DNA from: DVED01 sp963838375
GTDB taxonomy: Bacteria > Cyanobacteriota > Cyanobacteriia > Cyanobacteriales > Geitlerinemataceae
Length of the DNA: 64,000 nt
NCBI GenBank assembly: GCA_963838375.1
Contig: CAWIQY010000016.1
Location: 372,001-436,000 of the forward strand
Reading direction: 5' to 3'
This document shows positions 36,878 through 46,307 of this stretch, piece after piece. Below the pieces are notes generated by a model. That model was not told the origin of the DNA, ran no database searches, and saw only the letters and a program-made list of their open reading frames with translations. The translations under genes were made by a program, and so were the position numbers. Each line of letters begins with the position of its first letter. The first letter of the stretch is position 1.

Positions 36878-37945
36878 ATGACTTCCGAGAAAATCTCCCC
36901 CCAAACCTCATCCCCACCCATTCTCGATCGCACCACTCTGCAAAATTCCGTCCTCTACAAACTCAATCAACGGACTTTTGCTCGAGGTGAAATTACATTT
37001 CCCTGTTTACCTCATTTTGTCGATAGTTATATTAGTAAAATTACCGGACTTTTCACCACACTCCAAAAACCTTTTTCTAGCGCAGAAGTAGACAATTTAC
37101 GTCAAATGCTGGCCAAGCGCATGGAAGAAGGTTTTCGAGCCTCTCCTCATTCCTACGTCACGTTTCGTTACCAACCCGCGCAACCCCCTCAAACCGGGTT
37201 TGTTTGCCAAGTATCGGTTTCTGGCTCGTCCATTGCTCAGCAGTATAATACTTGGGTCAGCGCCCGAAAACCTCCGCTATTTGGCACGTACCCCGATGCC
37301 AAATTAATGGCAGTGGTTCGGGAACTCGGCGACCCTGCCAGCACTCCTATTTTGGATGTGGGGGCGGGAACGGGGCGAAATTCGATCGCTCTGGCACAGT
37401 TGGGACATCCCGTGGATGCTGTGGAACTGACCCCGGCTTTTGCTCAACAAATCCGCGACGCGGCGACGGAAAAAAGTCTACCCATCACGGTGACGGAAGG
37501 CGATATTCTCGATCCTCTGGTGCGGATGCAGCCTTCGCATTACCAACTGGCTTTGGTTTCAGAAGTCATCTCTCATTTGCGAGACGTGGATCAAGTGCGG
37601 TTGCTATTGGCAAAAATGTGCGATTTTCTGCGTCCCGGTGGTTTGTTGTTATTCAACTTATTTTTAACGGTAGAGGGGTACGAACTGACGGAAGAAGTTC
37701 GGGAATGGGGTTTGATGGCATTTTCATCCATTTTGACTCCCACGGAACTATCGGGCGCTATGGATCGATTGCCGCTTCAGTTTCTCTCGGAGGAATCGGT
37801 TTACGATTATGAAAAAGCTCATCTTCCGGCAGATGGTTGGCCCCCGACGGGATGGTTTCAGAATTGGTCAACCGGACGCGATGTTTTTCCTTTGCAAGAG
37901 CAGCCGCCGATTAGTTTGCGGTGGATTTTGTGTCGCCGATTGTAG
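36878..37945 (+). CDS. SAM-dependent methyltransferase with N-terminal extension
   Basis: 355 residues. The first 150 residues form an unrecognised domain (FPCLPHFVDSYISKITGLF, QMLAKRMEEGFRASPHSYV). The class I methyltransferase core follows with ILDVGAGTGRNSIALAQLG (motif I), a VELTP acidic strand and LRPGGLLLFNLFL. The substrate is unknown. It starts 49 bp after the glycosyltransferase and may share its transcript. Confidence 0.82.
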   Translation: MTSEKISPQTSSPPILDRTTLQNSVLYKLNQRTFARGEITFPCLPHFVDSYISKITGLFTTLQKPFSSAEVDNLRQMLAKRMEEGFRASPHSYVTFRYQPAQPPQTGFVCQVSVSGSSIAQQYNTWVSARKPPLFGTYPDAKLMAVVRELGDPASTPILDVGAGTGRNSIALAQLGHPVDAVELTPAFAQQIRDAATEKSLPITVTEGDILDPLVRMQPSHYQLALVSEVISHLRDVDQVRLLLAKMCDFLRPGGLLLFNLFLTVEGYELTEEVREWGLMAFSSILTPTELSGAMDRLPLQFLSEESVYDYEKAHLPADGWPPTGWFQNWSTGRDVFPLQEQPPISLRWILCRRL

Positions 37946-38003
37946 TTGTTAATTGTTGATGGTTAATTGTGATTTTCGATCGTCGGGGAAATTGGGCGAA
38001 GAA

Positions 38004-38063
38004 GCGAAGCATTTGCATAAACTTTGTCGCTGCGTTGACGAGATTGTCGGGCAAATGCTTCGC
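38004..38063. repeat. Miniature inverted repeat (GCGAAGCATTTGC / GCAAATGCTTCGC)
   Basis: Perfect 13-bp inverted repeat with a 34-bp centre. The right arm continues CCCCTACGATT, matching TTTCGCCCCTACGATTATT at 18662 and the 28131 element. It is a non-autonomous dispersed repeat between two converging genes. Confidence 0.8.
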
Positions 38064-38141
38064 CCCTACGATTGGCGACTGTTATCACCAACAGATTCAT
38101 ATCCTTTAGATCTCTATCTACATCGTTTTTTTTCGGTTCTA

Positions 38142-39011
38142 TTATGTCTCCAAATCTCCCAATTTCATGCTAAAATCTAACCAAGTCGATCGGGTAATGG
38201 GTGCACTGCTGGAGATGTAATCCACGCCTGTTTCAGCGACAGAACGAAGGGTATCTAGCGTTACATTACCCGAGGCTTCTATTTTGATAGAAGAGTTCAG
38301 ATCGCGAATGAGTTTTACGGCTTGAATCATTCGCTCGATCGGCATATTATCTAACATGATAATATCAGCGTTATTTTCGATTGCTGCTTGAACTTCATCT
38401 ATTGTATTGGTTTCTACTTCGATCGCCAGCGGATAGGGAATAACACGTCGCAGTCGATCGATCGCTTTATCGATTCCCCCAGCAGCTTGAATATGATTGT
38501 CTTTCACCATCACGGCATCATCCAATCCCATGCGGTGGTTGATCGCACCGCCAACCTGAGTTGCATATTTTTCTAAGATTCTCAATCCGGGGGTGGTTTT
38601 GCGCGTGTCTACCAATTGTGCGGGTAAATCGGCAATTTTTTCGGTATACTGACGGGTGAGCGTGGCAATTCCACTGAGGCGCATTGCCAGGTTTAAAGCC
38701 ACTCTTTCTCCCATCAACAAGGCATCAACAGCACCCTGCAAACGAGCAACTTTCTGTCCTTTCTCAGCGGTTTTTCCTTCTTCGACGAGAGGCACAAAGC
38801 TAACTTTTTCATTGAGTAAATGAAAGACTCGTGCGGCAATGGGTAATCCGGCGATCGTACCGGCTTCTTTGGCAATCCATTCGGCGTTTCCCCAACCTAC
38901 ATTTTGACCGAACAAGCCTTGTGTGGTTCGATCGCCTCTGCCAATATCTTCTAACAGCCATTGATGGAGTAAGGGGTCTAGGACGATCGGAGGAGGTAGC
39001 AGGGTTATCAC
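38142..39011 (-). CDS. nadC: Quinolinate phosphoribosyltransferase (decarboxylating)
   Basis: 289 residues. Converts quinolinate and PRPP to nicotinate mononucleotide. N-terminal LEDIGRGDRTTQ; substrate motifs MRLSGIATLTRQY, DTRKTTPGLR and NHRMGLDDAVMVKDNHI; barrel strands IEVETNT, IMLDNM and IEASGNV. Complete. It follows nadB after 88 bp on the same strand. Confidence 0.97.
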   Translation of the reverse strand: MITLLPPPIVLDPLLHQWLLEDIGRGDRTTQGLFGQNVGWGNAEWIAKEAGTIAGLPIAARVFHLLNEKVSFVPLVEEGKTAEKGQKVARLQGAVDALLMGERVALNLAMRLSGIATLTRQYTEKIADLPAQLVDTRKTTPGLRILEKYATQVGGAINHRMGLDDAVMVKDNHIQAAGGIDKAIDRLRRVIPYPLAIEVETNTIDEVQAAIENNADIIMLDNMPIERMIQAVKLIRDLNSSIKIEASGNVTLDTLRSVAETGVDYISSSAPITRSTWLDFSMKLGDLET

Positions 39012-39099
39012 AACTCTAACTTAATATTTGTTTGATTTAGCTTTTATTTATCTTCTGCATCGAATGAAAAAGTCATAAAATCTCCTGAATTCACAATTT

Positions 39100-40824
39100 T
39101 TATCCTACCATTTTTTTTGATTCCAAATCGGGAGAAAATTGAGGAGATTTCCAAATCCGAGTTTCTGGTGCATCGGCTTCACCTACCTTCTGTATCAACG
39201 TGTGAACTTGCCAACCGGGCAATTTTTGGGGATAGTCGCTGCGATAATGTCCGCCCCGACTTTCGGTTCTAAACGCTGCACTTTGGAGAATTAAATCGGC
39301 AATCTCTAGCAAATTCAAGGTTTCCGCGACGGTGCGAATTTGCCGATCTGCATGGGTTGATTCTAATTGTACCGTTTGGTTGGGGTTCAGGTTGAATACA
39401 TACTCGGAAATCTCTAAAGCCGCTAATTGAGAACGCCAAGAATGGACTCGATCGATCGCCACATCCAAAACCTCTTGGGAGCGACAAATGCCCGCACTTT
39501 GCCACATGACTTGGGGTATTTTCTGCCGGATCTCCTCAATGGATTGAATTTCTGCACTCCAGTCTTTTGTCTCTCGGATGACATTCACAGACTGAGGCAC
39601 AAATCCATTGGAAGTAATTTCGATTCGAGACAATTGAGCCGCAAATACAATACATTCCAATAACGAATTACTGGCTAAACGATTAGCACCGTGAACTCCG
39701 CTACTGGCTGTTTCACCAATGGCATACAATCCGGGAATGGAGGTACGACTCTGTAAATCGGTAACAATTCCTCCCATCCAATAATGAGCCGCCGGAGTAA
39801 CGGGAATGGGTTGTTTGAAGAGATCGATGCCCCATTGCTGACAAACTTTGATAATATTGGGAAAGCGATTGCGAATTTTTTCGGTTTCGATCGGCGTTAA
39901 ATCTAGGTAGACACAATTGGGTTCGGTTGCGGTTGTCTGTAAGTGACTGAAAATTGCCCGACTCACGACATCTCTGGGGGCTAATTCCCCATCGGGATGA
40001 TAATCAAAAGCAAAGCGATATCCAGAGCTATCTACCAAATGTGCGCCTTCTCCCCGAACGGCTTCAGAAATGAGAAAACGAGGTGCGCCGGGTACCGTTA
40101 AAGCTGTCGGATGAAATTGGAAAAATTCTAAATCCCGGACGATCGCGCCCGCACGGAAAGCCAGTGACACACCATCTCCGGTACTCACCGTCGGATTGGT
40201 GGTGTGGGAAAAAACTTGACCGCCGCCGCCGGTTGCTAACACCACCGCAGAGGCTTTCACCCAACGAATTTGCCCCTGCCAAAGCAGGCTAATTCCTTGA
40301 CAGTGACTGGTTTGCGGATGCAGCCACAAACTCAGGGCAAAAGCCTGAGATAGCACTTGGATATTGGGGCGTTGCAACACTTGGGCTGTGAGAGTCTCCA
40401 CAATCGCCCGCCCAGTGGTATCGGCAGAATGGAGAACGCGAGGACGAGAATGAGCCGCTTCTAAAGTCATGGCGAGCTTTTTCCCGTGTCGATCGAAGTC
40501 AACTCCCATCTCCAGCAGGGACTCGATCGCCGCTGGGGCGTTCTCTACCAAAAATTTCACCGCTTCGGGGTCGCAAAGGTCTGCACCCGCTTTCAGGGTA
40601 TCCTCAAAGTGCAATGGGGGAGCATCTGAAGGGTCGATCGCCGCAGCAATTCCCCCCTGCGCCCAGTTACTCGACCCTGCTTTGAGGCGGTCTTTGGTAA
40701 TTAAGCCGATTTGTAAATGGGAGGGTAAACACAGGGCGGCATAGAGTCCAGCCGCACCAGAACCCACAACTAGGATATCGAACAGAGCAGAACTGTTGGT
40801 AGATGCTAGGGTCAAGGCTTTCAC
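39100..40824 (-). CDS. nadB: L-aspartate oxidase
   Basis: 574 residues. FAD enzyme that makes iminoaspartate for NadA. FAD motif VVGSGAAGLYAALCL; substrate-binding region SSNWAQGGIAAAI, RVLHSADTTGRAI and HPTALTVPGAPRFLISEAVR; GGIVTDLQSRTSIPGLYAIG near the FAD. The C-terminal helical domain ends with SRGGHYRSDYPQ. Complete. It is upstream of nadC in the same direction. Confidence 0.96.
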   Translation of the reverse strand: MKALTLASTNSSALFDILVVGSGAAGLYAALCLPSHLQIGLITKDRLKAGSSNWAQGGIAAAIDPSDAPPLHFEDTLKAGADLCDPEAVKFLVENAPAAIESLLEMGVDFDRHGKKLAMTLEAAHSRPRVLHSADTTGRAIVETLTAQVLQRPNIQVLSQAFALSLWLHPQTSHCQGISLLWQGQIRWVKASAVVLATGGGGQVFSHTTNPTVSTGDGVSLAFRAGAIVRDLEFFQFHPTALTVPGAPRFLISEAVRGEGAHLVDSSGYRFAFDYHPDGELAPRDVVSRAIFSHLQTTATEPNCVYLDLTPIETEKIRNRFPNIIKVCQQWGIDLFKQPIPVTPAAHYWMGGIVTDLQSRTSIPGLYAIGETASSGVHGANRLASNSLLECIVFAAQLSRIEITSNGFVPQSVNVIRETKDWSAEIQSIEEIRQKIPQVMWQSAGICRSQEVLDVAIDRVHSWRSQLAALEISEYVFNLNPNQTVQLESTHADRQIRTVAETLNLLEIADLILQSAAFRTESRGGHYRSDYPQKLPGWQVHTLIQKVGEADAPETRIWKSPQFSPDLESKKMVG

Positions 40825-40897
40825 TACTTGAGAGGATCTCTCGTGACAATGGATGGAATCGGCTAGGATTTACGCCCTTGAATGAACTCAATTGAAA

Positions 40898-41459
40898 TTA
40901 ACGCAATCCCATCTGTCGTTCCCACTTCTCTTGAATTTGTTGATAGTCAGTATAGTAGGTTTTGGGGTCGAAGTCTGGCATGGGTTCGTAGATATCAATT
41001 TCTTGCCAGAGAGGAGTTAAGCACTTCAAAGCTTCGATGGAATTGCGAACAATTTTGATAGGTTTGAGCCAATATTGTTTCTCTTCCGCCGTTGCCTCAG
41101 GGCGCCGTTTATTCTCATTCCCGGTGTCTGTGGTACTGACGTTGATAAATCTACCCCGAATTAGTCCCTCCCATTCTGGGGAATGAGAAAGTTCTTTGAT
41201 ATAATTGCGTAAGCTATCTTTTGCATAGGTATAAGAACGCCAGAAGGGAATTGGCAATGCCGTCGAGATCGAGTTGGGTGATGGCTTGCTTAACGGCAAC
41301 ATCGTCGGTGAGATCGACTTGGCAATGCACTGCTTCGGTTTCCATGGGCGATCGTGAAACCGCCACACAGGTGGTACGATCTTCTGGCAAAAAGTGATCG
41401 ACAAAACATTGACCGACAGCGCCGCTGGCTCCGGTAACGATGACAAGTCTGGAATTCAT
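40898..41459 (-). pseudogene. Short-chain dehydrogenase/reductase, internal deletion and frameshift
   Basis: ATG 41459 opens NSRLVIVTGASGAVGQCFVD, a classic NAD(P)-binding TGASGAVG motif, and continues to DLTDDVAVKQAITQLD (about 70 residues). Near 41250 the frame shifts into SIPFWRSYTYAKDSLRNYIK-like sequence that carries the YxxxK catalytic pair. About 70-90 residues of the normal middle are missing. The tail (CLTPLWQEIDIYEPMPDFDP) is intact to 40898. Inactive as it stands. It lies in the nad cluster on the same strand. Confidence 0.65.
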
Positions 41460-41512
41460 AATTTTTTTGTATTGACTTTAGTTTTAAAGTATTATTGTTT
41501 GGATAGCTGCTG

Positions 41513-42256
41513 TTAAAGCAGGATGGCAGAGGCAAGAAATGCCCCTCTTTCTGCCATGGTATATAAACCCATATGATGGGCAATTTTTTGGGGATGAATT
41601 GCTGTTTTGGGGAACCCGAATTCCGTTGCCATTTCTGGGGTCAGATCGAAGGTTGAGCAACCTTCAGTATAAACGGCAATGTCTTTCAATGTGGGTACCA
41701 TATCATGATTTCGCGCCGATAGCATGGTGACGACAAAATCCATCACGCAAATATCGGTGCAGATGCCCACAACCACTAAGGCTTCTAGCTTATTTTTGCT
41801 TACCCATTGAATTAGAGAATTGTTGCCAGTTTCCACATCAATTGACCCGATAAAGCCATTGATGCAGTCTTTTTCAATTAAAGTTGCCTGGGGATGAGTT
41901 TCCAGCCATTCCAGTTGGGGAACCAGCTTTTCTTCCCCAGACCCTTTCTCGCAATGGGCGGGATAAGGAGGTTCGGCTTTGCCGGGTTGGTGGGTATCTA
42001 GGAAAGCTAAGACGGGCATTCCTTTAGCTGTGAAAGCTTGGGCTAAACGGTTACTTTCTGCAACCATTGTTTCTATTTGTTCGTTGGGTTCTGTGGGTAC
42101 CAACGGACCAAATCCAACGGTACAAAAGCCGTTGATAATATCTACGACGATTAAACCTGTGGGGCGATTTCCGACAGTATAGGGTTGAGGATCGATGGGT
42201 AAAGCGGCTTCGATCGCGGCTAAGGTTGAGTCGGGAGTGGTTAATGTCGTGACCAT
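41513..42256 (-). CDS. Plant-type nicotinamidase (isochorismatase-like cysteine hydrolase)
   Basis: 247 residues. Hydrolyses nicotinamide to nicotinate in NAD salvage, if the assignment holds. The triad is visible: Asp in GLIVVDIINGFCTVG, Lys in LIEKDCINGFIGS and Cys in VVGICTDICVMDFV. LSARNHDMVPTLKDIAVYTE and GCSTFDL match plant NIC-type enzymes closely from memory. It lies between nadB and nadA on the same strand, which supports a pyridine-nucleotide role. Its own first 15 codons are duplicated at 43316-43358. Confidence 0.82.
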   Translation of the reverse strand: MVTTLTTPDSTLAAIEAALPIDPQPYTVGNRPTGLIVVDIINGFCTVGFGPLVPTEPNEQIETMVAESNRLAQAFTAKGMPVLAFLDTHQPGKAEPPYPAHCEKGSGEEKLVPQLEWLETHPQATLIEKDCINGFIGSIDVETGNNSLIQWVSKNKLEALVVVGICTDICVMDFVVTMLSARNHDMVPTLKDIAVYTEGCSTFDLTPEMATEFGFPKTAIHPQKIAHHMGLYTMAERGAFLASAILL

Positions 42257-42437
42257 AAAAACCTCTACTTGACTAATTACTGATTACTGATTACTTAAAA
42301 CAGACTCTGTGACTTTATGCAACTGCAAACCCTGTGTTTTTCCTCTTGACGAGAGCCTCCGCTTCAGGCTCAAAAACCAAAAGACGAACCCGATTTTTTT
42401 TTAACAAAAGCTCACCAATTGCTTCTTCTAATTTAGA

Positions 42438-43220
42438 TTAATCCTTGTTTTTTAAGAGATTTTCTACCCAAATTGCATCAGTATTTGATAAGGCAGGAAT
42501 AATTTTTTGTTTATAGTCAATTATTAAATCATAGCGTCCTTGATTGTAAATTTGATGTAAAATATTTTGTAAATCTAGAATAATTTCTGGATCTTCTGAA
42601 CGTAGAGGTAAAGTAAAAACAGGAATCACATCTTGAAGATCAAAAGCATATAGATAAGCTTGAGGACGTTGATTGCTAGGACTAACTAAAATTCGATAGT
42701 CACGCTCGATATTCTGATTCAAAGCAATCATTGAATTACCTTGACGAAGTAAATCTATTTCTACAAAATTTGTGTAGCTATTTAAAATATGCTGACGTTT
42801 TTTTTCGTATTTTATCCGACCTTCTCCTAGGTTTTTATTGATAGGGGAAAGAATTTCAATAGCCGTAATAACTTCTCCAGTTCCAACTCTCCTAACTTCT
42901 AGATATCCTTGTTTAATCGTTTCTGTAAGAGAAAGTTCTATCGTTAAAGGTTGGGTAGAAGTAACTGCAACAGCTACATTAGATTCAGGAGATTTTATAG
43001 AAGTTTCAGAACTTTTAGCAATGATATTATCAGGAATACCAATAAGTGTGGACTTTTCTCCACTTGTTTCATAGATTCGTACTTCTACTGCAACTACATA
43101 TTTAGGGGCTAACTGTTGGTTTAAGAAGCGAGCAATTTCCGTAATTAGCCAATGATGTACACTTGACCAATAGGCTGAATCTTCTAAATAGGGATTCATT
43201 CCAGGGAAGGGGGAGGGCAT
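42438..43220 (-). CDS. DUF4058 family protein
   Basis: 260 residues. The hallmark opening PSPFPGMNPYLEDSAYWSSV identifies DUF4058, a family abundant in cyanobacteria, with VAVTSTQPLTIELSLTETIK and the conserved ITAIEILSPINK. It has a nuclease-like (PD-(D/E)xK, Uma2-like) strand pattern but its function is unknown. It is AT-rich compared with the nad genes and sits between the intact nicotinamidase and a duplicated piece of its 5' end, so it looks inserted. Confidence 0.87.
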   Translation of the reverse strand: MPSPFPGMNPYLEDSAYWSSVHHWLITEIARFLNQQLAPKYVVAVEVRIYETSGEKSTLIGIPDNIIAKSSETSIKSPESNVAVAVTSTQPLTIELSLTETIKQGYLEVRRVGTGEVITAIEILSPINKNLGEGRIKYEKKRQHILNSYTNFVEIDLLRQGNSMIALNQNIERDYRILVSPSNQRPQAYLYAFDLQDVIPVFTLPLRSEDPEIILDLQNILHQIYNQGRYDLIIDYKQKIIPALSNTDAIWVENLLKNKD

Positions 43221-43315
43221 GGTGAATTCTACTTAAATGTAATTTTTATATCTGAAAGTTTTTGATCCCAGTCATATCATATCAAAGGTTTTAACGAATA
43301 GGTAGGGCTGCTTGA

Positions 43316-43358
43316 TGGCGGCTAAGGTGGAGTCGGTTGTGCTTAAAGTCGTGACCAT
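43316..43358 (-). pseudogene. Duplicated 5' end of the nicotinamidase gene
   Basis: ATG 43358 with an AGGAGG site just upstream reads MVTTLSTTDSTLAAI, against MVTTLTTPDSTLAAI at 42256. DNA identity covers about 50 bp, including the leader GAGGTTTTTATGGTCACGAC, and ends abruptly. It marks the original position of the nicotinamidase start directly downstream of the dioxygenase gene. Confidence 0.85.
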
Positions 43359-43436
43359 AAAAACCTCCTAGGAATTCTGAAAATGATTGATATAGGGTAG
43401 AGTGATTTTGAGATTCATCGACTTAAATAGAGATGT

Positions 43437-44272
43437 TTATATTGATGAAAGCGCTGTCGGGCCTTTCAGAAAATCCCAAGAAATACACGCAATTTCCAGA
43501 TGTCGATGACCGATAAAAGCTTTCCGTCCATGCATAATCCTGGAGTCATTCATCATCAGAAGGTCTCCCGGTTCGAGACGAAAGCAGTATTGGTAGACGG
43601 GATTTTTTAGATATTGAAAGAAGGTGGCATAGGCTGCATAAAATTTCTCCATCTGGTCAAATGGTAGTTTCCAACTGTAGCTGTGAGAATTGGCAAAGTT
43701 GATTCTAGAAACCTGTCCAGAGTCATCCAATTCTAGAATAGGCTGAGTCCTAGAGTAAAAGTATTGCCATTCTGTGTAAACCTGTTTGAACTGGATGGGA
43801 GTTTGAGTCAAAAGGTGAAAATAGTCTGGATGTTGCTGACGAAAGTCATCCACAACTCGAAACCCGTCTATTATCAGCGAGTCCCCACCAGAAGCCTCAT
43901 TTTCCACACAATACAAGCTCGTGAGCAGAGGGGGACAGTGCCAATAGGTATAGTCAGTATGGAAGCTCATTGCATTACCCGTCTCAGCTAAGTCCTTTCC
44001 TTCCTTTGTGGTCTTTGACGGTGCGAACAATCCATAGTCACTGCTGTAGATTGGTCCAATGGATTCCAGCCTTGGCTGCAAATCTTTAAATTCTATGTTA
44101 TGTAGGACGGTGAATCCTACAGTCAAAAGCTGATTGAGCCACAATTCAGAATCCGATGAAAGAGCTTCCTGCAAACCCGATATGTTTGCCTCTATCCAAG
44201 CTTTATCCCACAGTATTTCCTGGCTGTGGGAATCGGATTCAGGTTTTTGATTGGCGCTACCTTGCTTGTCAT
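43437..44272 (-). CDS. TauD/TfdA-family Fe(II)/2-oxoglutarate dioxygenase (gamma-butyrobetaine-hydroxylase-like)
   Basis: The longest open frame starts at TTG 44174 (245 residues). Homology extends upstream (EILWDKAWIEANISGLQEAL) beyond any start in that frame. A strong AGGAGGT site precedes ATG 44272 in the neighbouring frame, so a one-base shift within the first 25 codons is likely. The iron ligands are visible: HxD in MSFHTDYTYWH and the distal His in SRIMHGRKAF, with the 2-oxoglutarate Arg in GHRHLEIA. WLNQLLTVGFTVLHNI resembles gamma-butyrobetaine and trimethyllysine hydroxylases. The substrate is unknown. Confidence 0.8.
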
Positions 44273-44333
44273 CAAGACCTCCTCATTCTTCTTGGTTACA
44301 ATTCGGTGTAAGGTTTACAATTAATAGAAAATT

Positions 44334-45386
44334 TTAGTTCTTTGCCAATTCTTGACATTCTTCAATCAAGATCTCCATCAGTTTTGGCGGCAGACGCTGA
44401 TAGGATAGATCGAGTTGCTGGAAGTTTTTCCACAACTGTTGATATTGACTCTTGTCTAAACGTGCTTCTTGAATATAGCTGCTAATCGCCTCTCCCGCAA
44501 ATCCCCGTTCGACACATTTTTCCAAGGCTAGTTTATTTTCTTCAATTTCTCCCACACATTCAAAAGCATTATGAGGTTCTAGCCCCATCAACTGACGATA
44601 ATAAAGCTGTAAGTCCGGGCAATCGAAAAGATTTTCTTTCCCTAAGAAGTGTTGAAGTTCTTTTTCCTGCTCTGGAGTCACATAAGCCATATAAGATAAA
44701 TAAACATAAGCACATTTAGGGCAAGATTTACACCAAGGAGGGCTGGTGTTACATGAGTATACTAATTTGAGATCGTCATCTCTAACTTTTTGAGATAAAA
44801 GCCGATAAACTAAGGGGTCTGACATGGGTTTAAGCAAACTAAAAACCGTCAGATTACTGATGAACTCTTGTTGAATATAGTCTTCATTGCTAAAGCTGTC
44901 AAAAGGACGATCGCGATCGTCCAACAAACGAGCCATTAGTAGACTATCTTTCCCACCACCATTACAAAGAAGCAAGGGCGTTTTCTCTGGAACTAGAGTG
45001 ACTGCTCCTATTGTTAGAGGGGTCACATCTTGATGAATAATTTCTGCTCCTTGATAGTCTAAATTACCCGTTTCATACCGCCACTGTCCTAAACATTGTT
45101 CAACACTGATATTCCAGAGTTTTTGAAGATTATTTTTCCAATATTTACTATACTTTCCTAAGTCAAGATGAGTCGGCTTTAAACTTAATATCTTTAATCC
45201 ATGAAATAACAAAATATGGAAATAAATTTTTTCCATGTATTCTTTATCATACTCAGACTCTAGCTGATGAAAGTCAACTGTTGAATACCAAAGAGTAGTT
45301 GTAAAAGTTATTTCGTTGTATTGATAAAGCAAGGTCAGATTATGTTTTGACCTAGTACAATCAACAAGTTTTAAGACAATATTCAT
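44334..45386 (-). CDS. MurL-like PP-loop protein, apparently missing its central segment
   Basis: 350 residues from ATG 45386. The ATP-pyrophosphatase PP-loop reads LLLCNGGGKDSLLMARLL. A zinc-like cluster PWCKSCPKCAYVYLSYMAYV and the C-terminal FECVGEIEENKLALEKC match, from memory, the MurL family (UDP-MurNAc-L-Ala-Glu epimerase) and related uncharacterised PP-loop proteins. Between the PP-loop and YIQQEFISNLTVFSLL only about 20 residues are present, where relatives have well over 100, including an Ala-Asn-rich substrate loop. The deletion is in frame. It is probably inactive or altered; what it acts on is unknown. Confidence 0.6.
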   Translation of the reverse strand: MNIVLKLVDCTRSKHNLTLLYQYNEITFTTTLWYSTVDFHQLESEYDKEYMEKIYFHILLFHGLKILSLKPTHLDLGKYSKYWKNNLQKLWNISVEQCLGQWRYETGNLDYQGAEIIHQDVTPLTIGAVTLVPEKTPLLLCNGGGKDSLLMARLLDDRDRPFDSFSNEDYIQQEFISNLTVFSLLKPMSDPLVYRLLSQKVRDDDLKLVYSCNTSPPWCKSCPKCAYVYLSYMAYVTPEQEKELQHFLGKENLFDCPDLQLYYRQLMGLEPHNAFECVGEIEENKLALEKCVERGFAGEAISSYIQEARLDKSQYQQLWKNFQQLDLSYQRLPPKLMEILIEECQELAKN

Positions 45387-45531
45387 TATTAATGTTCTCA
45401 ACCTTTGGTAATATTCTGTTCATCAATATCAAGTACAACTTTACAAAAAAAACTTTATGATTTCTTGGGATGTACAGCTTGGGCAATTCAGTTTTTTTGT
45501 TAACAATTGAGAGTTTTTCTGATCTTAATCC

Positions 45532-46278
45532 TTACATCTGAGGGACTACCAGACGATGCTGATAAAGTTTTTCATAGAAAGGTAAGCATATTTCGTAAGC
45601 TTTGGTTAAATGTTCATTATCTTCTATAGCTAGATAGTTTTTATCTTTTCTCTCTTTCAATCCTTGGCTAGTTTTTAAATAATCATGCCAACTACCACCA
45701 TCAAACCAACTTACTTGTTTGCGATCGCCAGCTTCCCAACTCAAGGCTTTAAGAATAAAAGGAATAGCCACTGCATCACAATAAGCTTTAATTACTTCTT
45801 GAGGATTTTGCAACAACTCATCAGAATCTATAACCACAGGAGTCTTATCAGTTTGAATTCTTACTTTCTCAAATAACCGCCATAAATCCTCATATCCTGT
45901 TTCTTCAAGAGTAAAATCCGACCAATGATTAAAAATAGCGGGAAGAGTTTTTTGGGGATGTCGAATAATAAAAGTATGCTGGAAATTTCCTAAAAATTCG
46001 GCATCTGCTAGGTGCATGATATGGGTAGCCATATCTTTAATAAAGACAGGTTTTTGCGCTACTGTTTCTCTCAATTTATGTCTAACTACTTGATAGTTAT
46101 GTTCCGGTTGTGGCGGAATCTGAAGAGAACGTTTACTAATACGATCTTCGCTATTGTAATAAGATAAGCCAAAAGGTTCGTGGAAAACAATAAAATCCCC
46201 TCTTTGTCGAATCATCCACTCAAAAGCTGTCGAAGTTGAGCGAGGATGCGCCCACATTACTAAAATTTTCTGTTCCAT
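45532..46278 (-). CDS. Sulfotransferase family protein
   Basis: 248 residues. The N-terminal PAPS phosphate loop ILVMWAHPRSTSTAFEWMI and the second site FIIRHPQKTLPAIFNHW fit the PAPS-dependent sulfotransferase fold of the small bacterial type. VVIDSDELLQNPQEVIKAYC is the usual later segment. No membrane anchor, so probably a soluble enzyme for a small-molecule substrate. It lies 29 bp after the dehydrogenase gene in the same operon-like run. Confidence 0.8.
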   Translation of the reverse strand: MEQKILVMWAHPRSTSTAFEWMIRQRGDFIVFHEPFGLSYYNSEDRISKRSLQIPPQPEHNYQVVRHKLRETVAQKPVFIKDMATHIMHLADAEFLGNFQHTFIIRHPQKTLPAIFNHWSDFTLEETGYEDLWRLFEKVRIQTDKTPVVIDSDELLQNPQEVIKAYCDAVAIPFILKALSWEAGDRKQVSWFDGGSWHDYLKTSQGLKERKDKNYLAIEDNEHLTKAYEICLPFYEKLYQHRLVVPQM

Positions 46279-46307
46279 ATTTTTCTTATTGATAATAGTT
46301 TTTATAC

